Part shown: piece after piece, positions 52,364 through 61,701 of the stretch
Numbering within the stretch: the first letter of the stretch is position 1
Layout: every line of letters starts with the position of its first letter
Source: Novilysobacter selenitireducens
GTDB taxonomy: Bacteria; Pseudomonadota; Gammaproteobacteria; Xanthomonadales; Xanthomonadaceae
Direction: 5' to 3'
Assembly: GCF_020026895.1 (NCBI RefSeq)
Contig: NZ_JAINZW010000001.1
Coordinates: 310,001 to 374,000, forward strand
DNA: 64,000 bases
Notes under the pieces: model-generated
The model's input: only the letters and a program-made list of their open reading frames with translations
Database searches by the model: none
Told to the model about the DNA's origin: nothing
Translations under genes and position numbers: made by a program

Positions 52364-52975
52364 TCAGCCGGCTGCGGCGCAGGTGCTGGCGGCGAGCAGC
52401 TGTTCGATCCGCCCGACGTCGCGGGCCGATTCGCCTTCGCGTGCGGGCACGCCGAAGCGTTCGGCGCCCTGCGCGTTGCGCAGGCGCTCACGCCAGCGCT
52501 CGCACAGTGCTTCGTCGGGCACGGGCTCGCACCGGTCGTCGCGCTCCTCGCAGGCGGCGCCCGCGCCCGTGCCGCCGGCCAGTCCGACCGTGCGCAACGG
52601 TGCGCAGCGCCGGGCCGGCGTCTCGCGTTCGGTCAGGTAAGGCTCCTTGTTCCAGGTGAGGCACTGGAACAGCGGCGGAGGTGGCAGGAGTTCGACCGGC
52701 GGGGGTTCGGGTGCGGCTTCGAGAATGGGCGCGGCTACGACCGGGGCGACGGGTTCGATGTCCGGCACAGGCGTTGGGGGCGGCGGCGCGACCGGCACGT
52801 CGTCGATCACCCGGCGCTCCTCGCGGCTGCCGGCGGGGCAGCGCTGGTCGTTCTGCACCGTCACCGCGCCGGAGGCATCCGTGCAGCGATAGATGACCAG
52901 GTCGGCATGCGCCGTTGGAGCCGCGGTCATCGCGAGGATTCCGATGCATACGATCGACAGCATGCGTGCGCGCAC
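52364..52975 (-). CDS. DUF4124-domain secreted protein, second of a tandem pair
   Basis: The 203-residue protein has a signal peptide (SIVCIGILAMTAAPTAHA) and a mature N-terminus with the DUF4124 pattern DLVIYRCTDASGAVTVQNDQRCP (two conserved Cys). A Pro-rich linker (PVAPPPPTPVPDIEP) leads to a Cys-containing C-terminal part (FQCLTWNKEPYL, RRCAPL, ACEERDDRCEPV, LCERW). Even numbers of Cys suggest disulfides in the periplasm. GTG 52975 starts 2 bases after the upstream paralogue's stop; ATG 52963 is an alternative. Function unknown. Confidence 0.75.
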   Translation of the reverse strand: MRARMLSIVCIGILAMTAAPTAHADLVIYRCTDASGAVTVQNDQRCPAGSREERRVIDDVPVAPPPPTPVPDIEPVAPVVAAPILEAAPEPPPVELLPPPPLFQCLTWNKEPYLTERETPARRCAPLRTVGLAGGTGAGAACEERDDRCEPVPDEALCERWRERLRNAQGAERFGVPAREGESARDVGRIEQLLAASTCAAAG

Positions 52976-52977
52976 CG

Positions 52978-53703
52978 TCAGCCCCCGCAGTCGTTCGCAA
53001 GACGTGCATCGAGCCGGCGCCGCTCGGTGTTGATCACGCGGCGCGCGCTCTGCAGCGCGCTGTTGTAGCGCGACGCAATGCCGGCGCGTTCCTCGCGCAG
53101 GCGGTCGCAAACCTCGGCCTGCGGCAACGGGTGGCAGACATCGCGCACCCATGTGCCGACGCCGGGATAGACCACGGCGCCGTGGTGCGGCCAGCGGTCG
53201 GGCGCGCGCGGCCGCTCACCCTGCGGTCGCGGTCGTGGCGCACCGACGCGGTGCCCGGGCCGTTCGCCGACCACCACCGGGTAGCCGATGGTCCACAACG
53301 GCACCCAGCGGGGGTCGCCCTCGTCGGTGTCGCTGGTGTAGACGTCGCCATCGGGCGTGACGCATTCGTACAACGGGCGCGGCGGGGTCACCACGACGAA
53401 GCGCGTCGGCGCGGGCGGTGGTGCGACGACCGTCGTTGCAACGGGCTGCGGATCGGGCCGCGGCGGCGGGTCCTGCGGACGCTGCATCTCACGTGCTTCC
53501 TGCTGCTGCCCGCTTCGGCACGGCGTATCGCGCAGCGTCAGGCGGCCCTGGTCGTCGGTGCAGCGGTAGATCGTGACCGCGTCGGACTGCGCCGTGGCTG
53601 GACGGTGCGCGCCGATCGCGATCGCGATCGCGCCGCCCGTGACGGCGAGCGCCAGCATGGCAGCGGTGCGAAAGGTGGACCGGCGCGGGTGCATGGCCAC
53701 CAT
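52978..53703 (-). CDS. DUF4124-domain secreted protein, first of a tandem pair
   Basis: The 241-residue protein has a signal peptide (AMLALAVTGGAIAIAIG), a DUF4124 N-terminus (VTIYRCTDDQGRLTLRDTPC), a Pro-rich linker, and a C-terminal part with YECVTPDGDVYTSDTDE, VCHPLPQAEVCDR and a terminal NDCGG. Two Trp/Tyr-rich stretches are probably part of a beta domain. It is a divergent paralogue of the following gene and only 2 bases separate them. Starts at ATG 53703 or ATG 53694 are both possible. No binding partner is identifiable. Confidence 0.75.
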   Translation of the reverse strand: MVAMHPRRSTFRTAAMLALAVTGGAIAIAIGAHRPATAQSDAVTIYRCTDDQGRLTLRDTPCRSGQQQEAREMQRPQDPPPRPDPQPVATTVVAPPPAPTRFVVVTPPRPLYECVTPDGDVYTSDTDEGDPRWVPLWTIGYPVVVGERPGHRVGAPRPRPQGERPRAPDRWPHHGAVVYPGVGTWVRDVCHPLPQAEVCDRLREERAGIASRYNSALQSARRVINTERRRLDARLANDCGG

Positions 53704-53752
53704 CTTGCACCCGTAGACGCGGCCCCGGGTGAACCACGCCGACGGGTGGTGT

Positions 53753-54370
53753 TCAGTCGGCGCGGGTGAACTCGATCTCCATCGTCTTGCGCTCCTGTCC
53801 GTCATGGGTTTCGTACATCTCCATGACGTGGCGGTCGTTGTCGACCACGCGCACCACTTCGCGCACCTGGGTCACGGCGCCGTCGCGCATCGGATCGGCC
53901 ATCTCGCCGCGGAAGGTGTAGCGGGATGCTGCCGCGTCGTACTCGCCTTCGGCCCGGAAGGCACCGGTCGACATGCTGTCCATCCAGGTGCTGACGTAGC
54001 GCCCGGTGACGTTGTCGTGGCTGGTGTAGCCCACGCCCTCGAACGGCTGGCCCATGAACTGGCCGGTGTAGTCCATCCGGATATGGCGGCCGCCGAACAC
54101 GGGCGTGTTCACCGCCTTGCCGGTACTGGTCATCGGCGGCGCGGCCGGGTCCATCCAGACCGTCTGCTTTGCGTTCCACGTGCCGGCCATCTGCGTGGCC
54201 AACCGCGCGTGGGCATCTCCCGGCGACGAGGCCTTTTCCCAGGCCGCCATCATCGCCTGCTGCTCCGGCGACATGGCCGGCGCCGCTTCCTGGGCGCCCG
54301 CGGTCGAGCCGATCAACAGCAGCGCCGCGAGCGCGACGATCGCCGGCCCGTGCTTCGTTCTGGTGTTCAT
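53753..54370 (-). CDS. DUF1579-family secreted protein
   Basis: The 205-residue protein has a signal peptide (ALAALLLIGSTAGAQEA) and a lipocalin/NTF2-like beta-rich mature part with the DUF1579 pattern MAGTWNAKQTVWMDP and FEGVGYTSHDNVTGRYVSTWMDSM. Such proteins bind small molecules or are of unknown function. The C-terminus ERKTMEIEFTRAD is typical. GGGAGCAAGGG precedes the ATG at 54370. It is on the same strand as, and 49 bases upstream of, the DUF4124 pair. Confidence 0.78.
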   Translation of the reverse strand: MNTRTKHGPAIVALAALLLIGSTAGAQEAAPAMSPEQQAMMAAWEKASSPGDAHARLATQMAGTWNAKQTVWMDPAAPPMTSTGKAVNTPVFGGRHIRMDYTGQFMGQPFEGVGYTSHDNVTGRYVSTWMDSMSTGAFRAEGEYDAAASRYTFRGEMADPMRDGAVTQVREVVRVVDNDRHVMEMYETHDGQERKTMEIEFTRAD

Positions 54371-54457
54371 CCCTTGCTCCCGACGCCGCCCGGCGGGCGG
54401 CCGCGGGGCGATGCTACGCCCGGGCCGGCGCGGCGGCATGACGCGCCGCCGCAGGCC

Positions 54458-55018
54458 TCAGGCGCGCAACACCTCGCCCGTGAGCGCGTCGCGGATGGCG
54501 GTGGGGGCGGCGAGTCCGCCGGTGTCACCGGGTGCCACCGCGTCGAGCTGCGCGAGCAGCGCGGGATCGAGCGCGTCGCGGCTGAAGGCCGGCGGCTGGC
54601 CACTCAGGTTGGCACTGGTCGACACGATCGGCCGGCCGAACGCGGTGCACAGCGCCACCACGGCCGGGTGCGCACTGACCCGTACCGCGACGCCGGCATG
54701 GCCGCCGCTGATCCATGCGGGCACGCGCGCAGTGCAGGGGACGATCCACGTGTTCGGCCCCGGCCATCCGGCTTCGACCGCGTCGCGTCGCTCCGTCGGG
54801 AGCGTGGCCCAGTCGACCAGGCCATCCAGTTGCGACGCCGTGGCAGCCACCAGGATCAGTCCCTTGTCGACGGTGCGCTGCTTGATCGCCAGCAGGCGCA
54901 TCACCGCGGCTTCGTCAAGCGGGTCGCAGCCCAGGCCCCAGACGGCCTCGGTCGGGTACGCCACCACGCCGCCACGGCGCAGCGCGGACACGGCGTGTTC
55001 GATGGAAGGTGCAGTCAT
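54458..55018 (-). CDS. tsaC: L-threonylcarbamoyladenylate synthase TsaC
   Basis: TsaC makes threonylcarbamoyl-AMP from threonine, bicarbonate and ATP for the t6A37 modification of ANN-decoding tRNAs. The 186-residue protein has the short TsaC (YrdC) form: GGVVAYPTEAVWGLGCDP, LLAIKQRTVDKGLILVA, PNTWIVP and STSANLSGQP. The start at ATG 55018 gives the usual N-terminus; GTG 55024 adds two residues. It sits downstream of topA in the conserved lysM-dprA-smg-topA-tsaC run. Confidence 0.93.
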   Translation of the reverse strand: MTAPSIEHAVSALRRGGVVAYPTEAVWGLGCDPLDEAAVMRLLAIKQRTVDKGLILVAATASQLDGLVDWATLPTERRDAVEAGWPGPNTWIVPCTARVPAWISGGHAGVAVRVSAHPAVVALCTAFGRPIVSTSANLSGQPPAFSRDALDPALLAQLDAVAPGDTGGLAAPTAIRDALTGEVLRA

Positions 55019-55073
55019 CGCCACAGGATAGCGCCGGCCTGCAATGCCGGCGCCCCGTCGGTGCCGCGCGGGA

Positions 55074-57542
55074 TCAGGCCTCGGACGCAGCCTTGGCGGC
55101 GGTCTTCTTCACCGCCTTCTTCGCGGCCTTCTTGGTGGCCTTTTTCGCGGTCTTCTTGGCCGCCTTCTTGGTGGCCTTTTTTGCCGGGGCCTTCTTTGCC
55201 GCCGGCTTCTTCTCGGCGACCTTCTTGGTGGCCTTCTTGCCGAAGCGGCCACGCGCGGGCTTGCCGGTTTCCTCCAGCAGTTTGGTGACCTCTTCCAGCG
55301 TCAGCGAGGCCGGTTCGCGGTCCTTGGGGATCTTGCCGTTGAGCTGGCCGTTGCTGATGTACGGGCCGAAGCGGCCGTTGAGCACCTGGATGTCGCTGCC
55401 GTCCCACTGCTTGATGATGCGGTTGCGGGCGATCTCCTCCTTCTCCTCGATCAGGGCCACGGCGCGGTCCAGTTCGATGGTGTAGGGGTCGTCCTCCTTC
55501 TTGAGCGAGGCGTACACGCTGCCGCGCTTGGCGAAGGCGCCGAAGCGGCCGATGCCGACGGTCACCGTCTCGTCGTTGTGCTCACCGAGCGTGCGGGGCA
55601 GCTTGAACAGCTCGAGCGCGTCCTCGAGGCTGATCGAGTAGATGCTCTGGCCCGGCTTGAGCGAGGCGAACTTGGGCTTCTCCTCGTCCTCGACCGTGCC
55701 CATCTGCACCAGCGGCCCGAACTTGCCGATGCGCGCGCTGACCTGGCGGCCGCCGACGGGATCGTCGCCCAGCACGCGCACGCTGCCGGCGTCGACCTTG
55801 TCGAGCGATTCCTTCTTGTCCTCGACCAGCTGCTTGAACGGGTCCCAGAACCGCTCCATCAGCGGGATCCAGGCCTCCTCGCCGCGACTGACTGCGTCCA
55901 GGTCGTCTTCGAGCTTGGCGGTGAAGTCGTAGTCCACGTACTGGGTGAAGTGCGCCGCCAGGAACTTGCTGACCGCGCGGCCGACATCGGTCGGGTGGAA
56001 GCGCCGGCTTTCCAGCTCGACGTACTTGCGGAACAGCAGCGTCGCGATGATCGAGGCGTACGTGGACGGCCGGCCGATGCCGTACTCCTCCAGCGCCTTG
56101 ACCAGCGAGGCTTCCGAGAACCGCGGCGGCGGCTCGGTGAAATGCTGGTCGGCATGGATGCGGTCCAGCGGGATGCGGTCGCCGGTCTTCATCGCCGGCA
56201 GCTTGCGGCCCTCGTCCTCGGCCTCGGCGGCCTTGGTGTCCTTGCCTTCCTCGTAGACGGCCAGGAAGCCCGGGTCGATGACCGTGGTGCCCGACACGCG
56301 GAAGCTGTGCTCGCTGCCGGCGGCCAGGTCGACCGACACGGTGTTGAGCGTGGCCGGCACCATCTGGCTGGCGACGGCGCGCTTCCAGATCAGCTCGTAC
56401 AGCCGGCGCGCGTCGTCCTCCAGGAAGCGCGACACCTGCGCCGGGGTGCGCAGCGCGGAGGTCGGACGGATCGCCTCGTGGGCTTCCTGCGCGTTCTTGG
56501 ACTTGGTCTGGTAGGTGTTGGGCTTGTCGGGTACCGCGCCGGTGCCGAAGTCGCGCGCGATGACGTCGCGGATCTCGCTGATGGCATCGGCCGACAGGTT
56601 CACCGAGTCGGTACGCATGTAGCTGATCAGACCGACCGTGCCTTCCTCGCCGATCGCCACGCCTTCGTACAGCTTCTGCGCGACCTGCATGGTGCGCTTG
56701 GTGGTGAAGCCCAGCTTGCGCGAGGCCTCCTGCTGCAGCGTGGAGGTGGTGAAGGGCGCGGCCGGGCGGCGCTTGCGCTCCTTGCTGGTGACGTCGGTGA
56801 CGTGCAGGGCGCCGGCGGCAGCCTGGACGATGCGCTGGCGCGCGGCCTCGGCGGTGTCGCCGTCGGTGATGGTGAACTGCTCGAACTTCTGCCCGTCCAG
56901 CTTGGTCAGCCGCGCGGTGAACGCCTGCGAGGGGTGCAGGCATTCGGCCTCGATCGACCAGTACTCGCGCGCGACGAAGGCTTCGATCTCCTCCTCGCGC
57001 TCCACGATCATGCGCAGCGCCGGCGACTGCACGCGGCCCGCGGACAGGCCGCGCTGCACCTTGCGCCACAGCACCGGCGACAGGTTGAAGCCGACCAGGT
57101 AGTCCAGCGCGCGGCGCGCCTGCTGGGCGTCCACCAGCGGCGCGGCGATCTCGCGCGGGTGTGCCATCGCCTCCTTGATCGCGCGCGGCGTGATTTCGGT
57201 GAACACCACGCGCTGCAGGAGCTTGTCGCCGATCAGGTCGCGCTCGCGCAGGATCTCCGCCACGTGCCAGCTGATCGCCTCGCCCTCGCGGTCCGGGTCG
57301 GTCGCCAGGTAGATGGCGTCGGCGGACTTGGCGGCCTTGGCGATCGCGTCGACGTGCTTCTCGTTCTTTTCGATCAGGTCGTAGCGCATCGCGAAGTCGT
57401 GATCCGGGTCGACCGCGCCCTCCTTGGGCACCAGGTCGCGGACGTGGCCGTAGGAGGCCAGGACGGTGAAGTCCTTGCCGAGGTACTTGTTGATCGTCTT
57501 GGCCTTGGCGGGCGACTCGACGATCAGGAGGTTCTTGGCCAT
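55074..57542 (-). CDS. topA: DNA topoisomerase I (type IA) with lysine-rich tail
   Basis: TopA relaxes negative supercoils using a tyrosine-DNA intermediate. The 822-residue protein has the Toprim domain (LLIVESPAKAKTINKYLG, ATDPDREGEAISWH), active-site Tyr308 (ISYMRTDS), and HEAIRPT, GIGRPSTYA. In place of C-terminal zinc ribbons it has three topoisomerase C-terminal repeats (ARIGKFGPLVQ, VGIGRFGAFAK, LNGRFGPYISNG). It ends in a ~55-residue Lys/Ala tail of KKA-type repeats (KKATKK, AAKKAP). This tail is histone H1-like. The start at 57542 matches the family. Confidence 0.96.
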   Translation of the reverse strand: MAKNLLIVESPAKAKTINKYLGKDFTVLASYGHVRDLVPKEGAVDPDHDFAMRYDLIEKNEKHVDAIAKAAKSADAIYLATDPDREGEAISWHVAEILRERDLIGDKLLQRVVFTEITPRAIKEAMAHPREIAAPLVDAQQARRALDYLVGFNLSPVLWRKVQRGLSAGRVQSPALRMIVEREEEIEAFVAREYWSIEAECLHPSQAFTARLTKLDGQKFEQFTITDGDTAEAARQRIVQAAAGALHVTDVTSKERKRRPAAPFTTSTLQQEASRKLGFTTKRTMQVAQKLYEGVAIGEEGTVGLISYMRTDSVNLSADAISEIRDVIARDFGTGAVPDKPNTYQTKSKNAQEAHEAIRPTSALRTPAQVSRFLEDDARRLYELIWKRAVASQMVPATLNTVSVDLAAGSEHSFRVSGTTVIDPGFLAVYEEGKDTKAAEAEDEGRKLPAMKTGDRIPLDRIHADQHFTEPPPRFSEASLVKALEEYGIGRPSTYASIIATLLFRKYVELESRRFHPTDVGRAVSKFLAAHFTQYVDYDFTAKLEDDLDAVSRGEEAWIPLMERFWDPFKQLVEDKKESLDKVDAGSVRVLGDDPVGGRQVSARIGKFGPLVQMGTVEDEEKPKFASLKPGQSIYSISLEDALELFKLPRTLGEHNDETVTVGIGRFGAFAKRGSVYASLKKEDDPYTIELDRAVALIEEKEEIARNRIIKQWDGSDIQVLNGRFGPYISNGQLNGKIPKDREPASLTLEEVTKLLEETGKPARGRFGKKATKKVAEKKPAAKKAPAKKATKKAAKKTAKKATKKAAKKAVKKTAAKAASEA

Positions 57543-57612
57543 GTCCGGGGGGCTCCGCAGTCGCTGTCGCGCTGCCTAGTTCTTACAAAGAATGGGTCGT
57601 GCAAAGAAGGCG

Positions 57613-57637
57613 ACGCCCGCGGGGTGGCCGCGGGCGT
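57613..57637 (-). terminator. Hairpin between smg and topA
   Basis: ACGCCCGCGG (57613-57622) and CCGCGGGCGT (57628-57637) form a 10-bp stem with a GGTGG loop. On the minus strand the stem is followed by CGCCTTCTTTGC. It lies between smg (ends 57814) and topA (starts 57542), so it may be a terminator or attenuator that uncouples topA from the upstream genes. Confidence 0.5.
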
Positions 57638-57813
57638 GGGGGCGTGGTGCCTTATTTAGTGGAATCACGCCGCGGCCGGCACTGTCAAGCGGCCATCGGC
57701 GCGAGTGTGACCGCCGGAGGGTTCCGCGGCGCCTCCGGCCGCTGGATCAGACCGGCCCCTGCGTGAGGCCGGCGTGAGGCGGGCGCTAGGCGCGGCGGGG
57801 CCCGGCGCGTGCG

Positions 57814-58302
57814 TCAGTGCACCGGCTCGGGCTCGTCGGCGAACATCTGGGTCTCCATCCACGCATAGGCGGCCTCGGACCCGGGCTGGTTGAACAGCAC
57901 CATCAGCACGACCCACTTGAGGTCGTCGAGGTCCATCTCGTCCTGCTCCAGCGCCATCGCCCGGTCGACCACCAGCTCGCGCTGGCCCGCGTCCAGCACG
58001 CCGTGCTGCTCCAGGAACATCAGGAAGCCGCGGCACTCCAGGTCGAGCCGGTCGAGCTCGGCATCGGCATAGACGCGGGTGGGGCCACCGATCCGTGCCG
58101 GCGAAGCCGCCGGGCGCTGCGTCGCGAGTGCGTCCAGCCACTCGAACGCCTTGTTGATCTCGGCGGGACTGAAGCCGGCCTGGCCCAGTTCGTCGAACAG
58201 GGGGCCGCTTTTCAGGGCATCACGGTCGCGGACCAGGTCCGCGTCATCGGCGAGGTAGTGCTCGAACAGGTACAGCAGAACATCCAGGATGCTTTCTTTC
58301 AT
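57814..58302 (-). CDS. smg: Smg protein (DUF494)
   Basis: The 162-residue cytoplasmic protein starts [17 protein letters not shown] and contains [30 protein letters not shown] and [21 protein letters not shown], which are the family landmarks. Its function is unknown, but it is consistently encoded between dprA and topA in gammaproteobacteria, as here. It has a GAGGGGAA ribosome-binding site before the ATG at 58302. It lies 113 bases after the dprA stop on the same strand. Confidence 0.93.
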   Translation of the reverse strand: MKESILDVLLYLFEHYLADDADLVRDRDALKSGPLFDELGQAGFSPAEINKAFEWLDALATQRPAASPARIGGPTRVYADAELDRLDLECRGFLMFLEQHGVLDAGQRELVVDRAMALEQDEMDLDDLKWVVLMVLFNQPGSEAAYAWMETQMFADEPEPVH

Positions 58303-58415
58303 TTCCCCTCGGCCTGCGCCGCAAGCGACGCGTGGGACTGGAGTGGTGGACCGGCACGGACCGGTCGATAACCGGTACGGCGGCAGGGCGGAAACGGTTG
58401 CAGCAACCTCCTCGA

Positions 58416-59657
58416 TCAACCCCGGCGGAAGTAGCGGCCGTGCTGCGCCGCGACGCGACCCTCGAGCTCCATGTGCAGCAGGATGGATGACACGTCGGCG
58501 GCCGTCAATCCGCTTCGCTGGACCAGTTGATCCATAGAACTGGGGTCCGGCCCGAGGGACGACCACAAGCGCTGGTGGTCGGGTCGGTCGCAATATGAAC
58601 TGAGACCAGGTGGCGTGGGCGTCGTCGCGGCCCGGGTGGTCGCCGAAGTGGCGGGTGGTGGGCGACCCGGCGCGATGGGGCCGCCCCCGGTTGCGGGGAC
58701 GGTAAGCCGGTCACGCAAGGCCGACGCCAGGGTCTGGGCCACGGGCGACAGCCCGGCCAGCACCTGTTCGATGTCTTCGACCAGGGTGGCGCCGTCGCGG
58801 ATCAATCGGTGGCAGCCCCGCACCAGCGGGTTGTGGATCGAGCCGGGCACGGCGAACACCTCGCGACCGGATTCGGCGGCCAGCCGGGCGGTGATCAACG
58901 CGCCCGAGCGTCCCGCGGCTTCTACCACCAGCGTGCCCAGTGTCAGTCCGGCCAGGATCCGGTTGCGACTGGGGAAATGCTCCTTGCGCGGGCCCGTGCC
59001 CGGCGGGTGTTCGCTGACCAGGGCACCGGCGGCGGCGATGCCGTCCTGCAACGCGCCGTTGCCGCGCGGGTAGGCGATGTCCGGCCCGGTGCCCAGCACG
59101 GCATAGGTCGGCCCGGACGCGGCCAGGGCGGTGGCATGGGCGACGGTGTCGATGCCGGCGGCCAGGCCGCTGGCGACTGTCATGCCGGCCTGCACCAGTG
59201 CCCGGGCGAAACCGACGGTGTTGTCGCGGCCGGCCGGGGTCGGCGAGCGGCTGCCGACAACGGCCACGGCCGGCTGCCAGAGCAGGGCCGGGTCGCCGTG
59301 GACGAACAGCGCGAGCGGCGGTGACGCGGTTCGCCGCAGCAGCACGGGGTAATCCGGGTCGTGCCAGCCGATGACCGTCCGGCCGGGCTGCGCGCTCCAC
59401 CGGAGCGAAGCCGCCATCGCCCCCTCGTCCGGCCGGCGCAACGCCGCGCGCTGGTTCTCGTCGAGTCCGGCCGCCCGCCAGGCCGCGTCGCCTTGAGCGA
59501 GGGCTGCCGCGGGCGAGCCGGCGCGCTCCAGCAGTGTGCGCCGGGGACCGGCGCGGCCGCCTGCCAGCACCAGGCGCAGGAGGGGCTCGATGTCCGGCTC
59601 GGACGTGTCGCCCGCTTGCGCGGGATCGAAGGGTGGGGGGCATCGGGTCTCGGACAT
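58416..59657 (-). CDS. dprA: DNA-processing protein DprA (Smf)
   Basis: DprA binds incoming single-stranded DNA and loads RecA in natural transformation. The 413-residue protein has an N-terminal helical region (about 20-80), the Rossmann-like core ([60 protein letters not shown]), and a C-terminal winged helix ([18 protein letters not shown]). Between core and winged helix is a Pro/Thr-rich linker of about 50 residues. Its presence suggests the organism is or was naturally competent. It follows the LysM gene and precedes smg. Confidence 0.95.
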   Translation of the reverse strand: MSETRCPPPFDPAQAGDTSEPDIEPLLRLVLAGGRAGPRRTLLERAGSPAAALAQGDAAWRAAGLDENQRAALRRPDEGAMAASLRWSAQPGRTVIGWHDPDYPVLLRRTASPPLALFVHGDPALLWQPAVAVVGSRSPTPAGRDNTVGFARALVQAGMTVASGLAAGIDTVAHATALAASGPTYAVLGTGPDIAYPRGNGALQDGIAAAGALVSEHPPGTGPRKEHFPSRNRILAGLTLGTLVVEAAGRSGALITARLAAESGREVFAVPGSIHNPLVRGCHRLIRDGATLVEDIEQVLAGLSPVAQTLASALRDRLTVPATGGGPIAPGRPPPATSATTRAATTPTPPGLSSYCDRPDHQRLWSSLGPDPSSMDQLVQRSGLTAADVSSILLHMELEGRVAAQHGRYFRRG

Positions 59658-59681
59658 CGCGCCAGCGTCGCCCGGAAACGA

Positions 59682-59705
59682 CGACGGCGCCCTCGGGCGC
59701 CGTCG
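59682..59705 (-). terminator. Hairpin between the LysM gene and dprA
   Basis: CGACGGCGCC (59682-59691) pairs with GGCGCCGTCG (59696-59705) around a CTCG loop, 26 bases after the LysM stop and 25 bases before the dprA start. On the minus strand the stem is followed by TTTCC. It could attenuate transcription into dprA. Confidence 0.6.
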
Positions 59706-59730
59706 CGGTGTTGCGTAGGAAAACGCCGGG

Positions 59731-60885
59731 TCAGTATGGCGCGTCCGGGTGCTTGAGCTCGTAGCCGACCTTGGTCGGGCGTATGCCGTCCATCACCAGC
59801 GCATAGCTCACGTTGTCGAAGGTGCGGAACACCATCGCGTGGCCCGAAAACTCGTCCGGGAGGCGAACGCGATCGGCACGGCCGACCAGGGTCGGGTCGC
59901 GCTCGGAGCCGACCCGCACGCGGTCGACCGCAAGGGTGCCTTGGCGCCAGATCGAGAACACCGTGCCGTTGTCGATGCCGTCGCGGGCGCCGACCGACAG
60001 CGCGATCACGTCGCGCGGGCCGCCGTAGCTCATGGTGTCGGTCACGGCCAGCACCTGCGCCCGGCCGTACTCGAACTGCTGCCTGGGCGGGTGCGGGAAG
60101 AACTGCAGGTCATACGGATTGGCCTCGATCGGCACCAGCCGGTCGCCAACGCGCACCTCGCGGCCTTCATCGTCCAGCACGAGCGTGCTGGCTTCGATGC
60201 CACCGACTTCGCCGCGGCTGATCGTGCCGGTCGCCATCTGCATCAGCTCGTAGCCGAGCAGTTCCTGACCGTTGTCGGGAACCACGATATCGGTCCAGAT
60301 GGATTCGAAATCCATCGTGACCAGACCGTCGAACTCGAGGTCATCCTGACGCATGATGTCGCAGCACTGGGTGCGGTCCAGGCGGGTGTAGCGCACCGTC
60401 GGGCGCACCACCGCGTAGCGCTCGCCGGGCTGCGCGTCGGGCATGCCTTCGATATAGGCCACCTGCCCACGTGCGCTGCGCAGTCGGTCCTCTTCCAGGC
60501 CGACCACGTAGGGCAGCTGCTCGAAGCTGTCGACGACGCGGGCGTTCTTCAGGAACGGCTCGATCTCGGCCAGCGGCACGCCGGTGATCGGGGCGGCCTC
60601 GCGCGGGCCCGGCTCGACCGCGACGCGGTTGAGGTAGGCCAGCGAGATGACGTCACCCGGATAGATCAGGTGCGGGTTGGCGATTTGCGGATTGGCCTGC
60701 CAGATTTCCGGCCACAACCACGGGCGCTCCAGGAAGCGTCCGGCAATATCCCAGAGCGTGTCGCCCCGCTTCACCACGTACGTGTCCGGATGCTCCCCTC
60801 GCATCTGGGCGGCCACGGTGAAGGTGGCAATCGTGAACAGCGCAGCGGTCAAAACCGTGCGGATCGGTTTAAGCATGGCGGCCAT
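59731..60885 (-). CDS. LysM-domain envelope protein
   Basis: The 384-residue protein has a signal peptide (TVLTAALFTIATFTVAA) and a LysM domain at residues ~36-82 (YVVKRGDTLWDIAGRFL, WPEIWQANPQIANPHLIYPGD), which binds peptidoglycan. The rest (about 95-384) is a beta-rich region with a vicinal Cys pair (TQCCDIM) and no catalytic motif I recognise. Such proteins precede dprA in many gammaproteobacteria, with an unclear role in the wall. The chosen ATG 60885 is preceded by AGGTAG and AAGGGG; ATG 60876 is an alternative. Confidence 0.85.
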   Translation of the reverse strand: MAAMLKPIRTVLTAALFTIATFTVAAQMRGEHPDTYVVKRGDTLWDIAGRFLERPWLWPEIWQANPQIANPHLIYPGDVISLAYLNRVAVEPGPREAAPITGVPLAEIEPFLKNARVVDSFEQLPYVVGLEEDRLRSARGQVAYIEGMPDAQPGERYAVVRPTVRYTRLDRTQCCDIMRQDDLEFDGLVTMDFESIWTDIVVPDNGQELLGYELMQMATGTISRGEVGGIEASTLVLDDEGREVRVGDRLVPIEANPYDLQFFPHPPRQQFEYGRAQVLAVTDTMSYGGPRDVIALSVGARDGIDNGTVFSIWRQGTLAVDRVRVGSERDPTLVGRADRVRLPDEFSGHAMVFRTFDNVSYALVMDGIRPTKVGYELKHPDAPY

Positions 60886-60941
60886 CTACCTGATTCCCCT
60901 TGCAGGTTTGCCCGCCGCCGGCTCCCGGCGAGGGCATCGGC

Positions 60942-60972
60942 ACTATAGCCCAGAAGGCGCGCGCGGTTGCAA
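60942..60972 (-). promoter_or_regulatory. Candidate sigma-70 promoter for lysM-dprA
   Basis: On the minus strand TTGCAA (60972-60967) and TATAGT (60947-60942) are separated by 19 bases, about 57 bases before the LysM start. The spacing is longer than the 17-base optimum, so confidence is low. In the other direction TAGAAT at 60996-61001 may be part of the def promoter. Confidence 0.35.
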
Positions 60973-61160
60973 GCGATGAGGGCCGGGAAAGGGCGTAGAA
61001 TCGACGCCTGCCGCTTGTGGTTGTGACCCACGCCCCCATTTGGGCAATCCGGCCCCCGATGCCGCGCCTGGCGCCCGCATCCGCCGGGCCGCCGGCTCGA
61101 TGGTCCGCCGAGCGCGCGACCGATGCCCCGGCACGCCCCCTTCGACCTGACCCTACCGCC

Positions 61161-61673
61161 ATGTCCCTGCTTCCGATCCTCGAATTCCCCGACCCGCGCC
61201 TGCGCACCAAGGCGGTGCCGGTCGATCCCGCGCACGTGACGGCGTCGGAGTTCCAGGCGCTGCTCGACGACATGTTCGAGACCATGTACGACGCGCCCGG
61301 CATCGGCCTGGCCGCCAGCCAGGTGGACGTCCACAAGACGTTCATGGTGATCGACGTGTCGGAGGAGAAGGACGCGCCGCTGGTGTTCATCAACCCGGTG
61401 ATCACCGCCAGGGCCGGCGAGCAGGTCTATCAGGAAGGCTGCCTGTCGGTGCCCGGCATCTTCGCCGACGTGACCCGTGCCAACGAGATCACCGTCGAGG
61501 CGGTCGGCCGCGACGGCAAGCCGTTCACCATGCAGGCCGATGGACTGCTGGCGGTGTGCATCCAGCACGAGATGGACCATCTGGTCGGCAAGCTGTTCGT
61601 CGATTACCTGTCGCCGCTCAAGCGCGAGATGGTGCGCAAGAAGCTGGCCAAGGCGCGTCGCAACGCCGCGTAG
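61161..61673 (+). CDS. def: Peptide deformylase
   Basis: Def removes the formyl group from the N-terminal Met of nascent chains. The 170-residue metalloenzyme has all three motifs: [16 protein letters not shown] (Cys ligand) and QHEMDHLVG (HExxH-like His ligands), with Fe2+ as the usual metal. The ATG at 61161 follows a spacer without a strong ribosome-binding site. It is the first gene of def-fmt-rsmB, with a REPIN copy in the 140-base gap to fmt. Confidence 0.96.
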   Translation: MSLLPILEFPDPRLRTKAVPVDPAHVTASEFQALLDDMFETMYDAPGIGLAASQVDVHKTFMVIDVSEEKDAPLVFINPVITARAGEQVYQEGCLSVPGIFADVTRANEITVEAVGRDGKPFTMQADGLLAVCIQHEMDHLVGKLFVDYLSPLKREMVRKKLAKARRNAA

Positions 61674-61701
61674 CGCCTGCCGGGCATGCCGTCGTTGCCG
61701 T

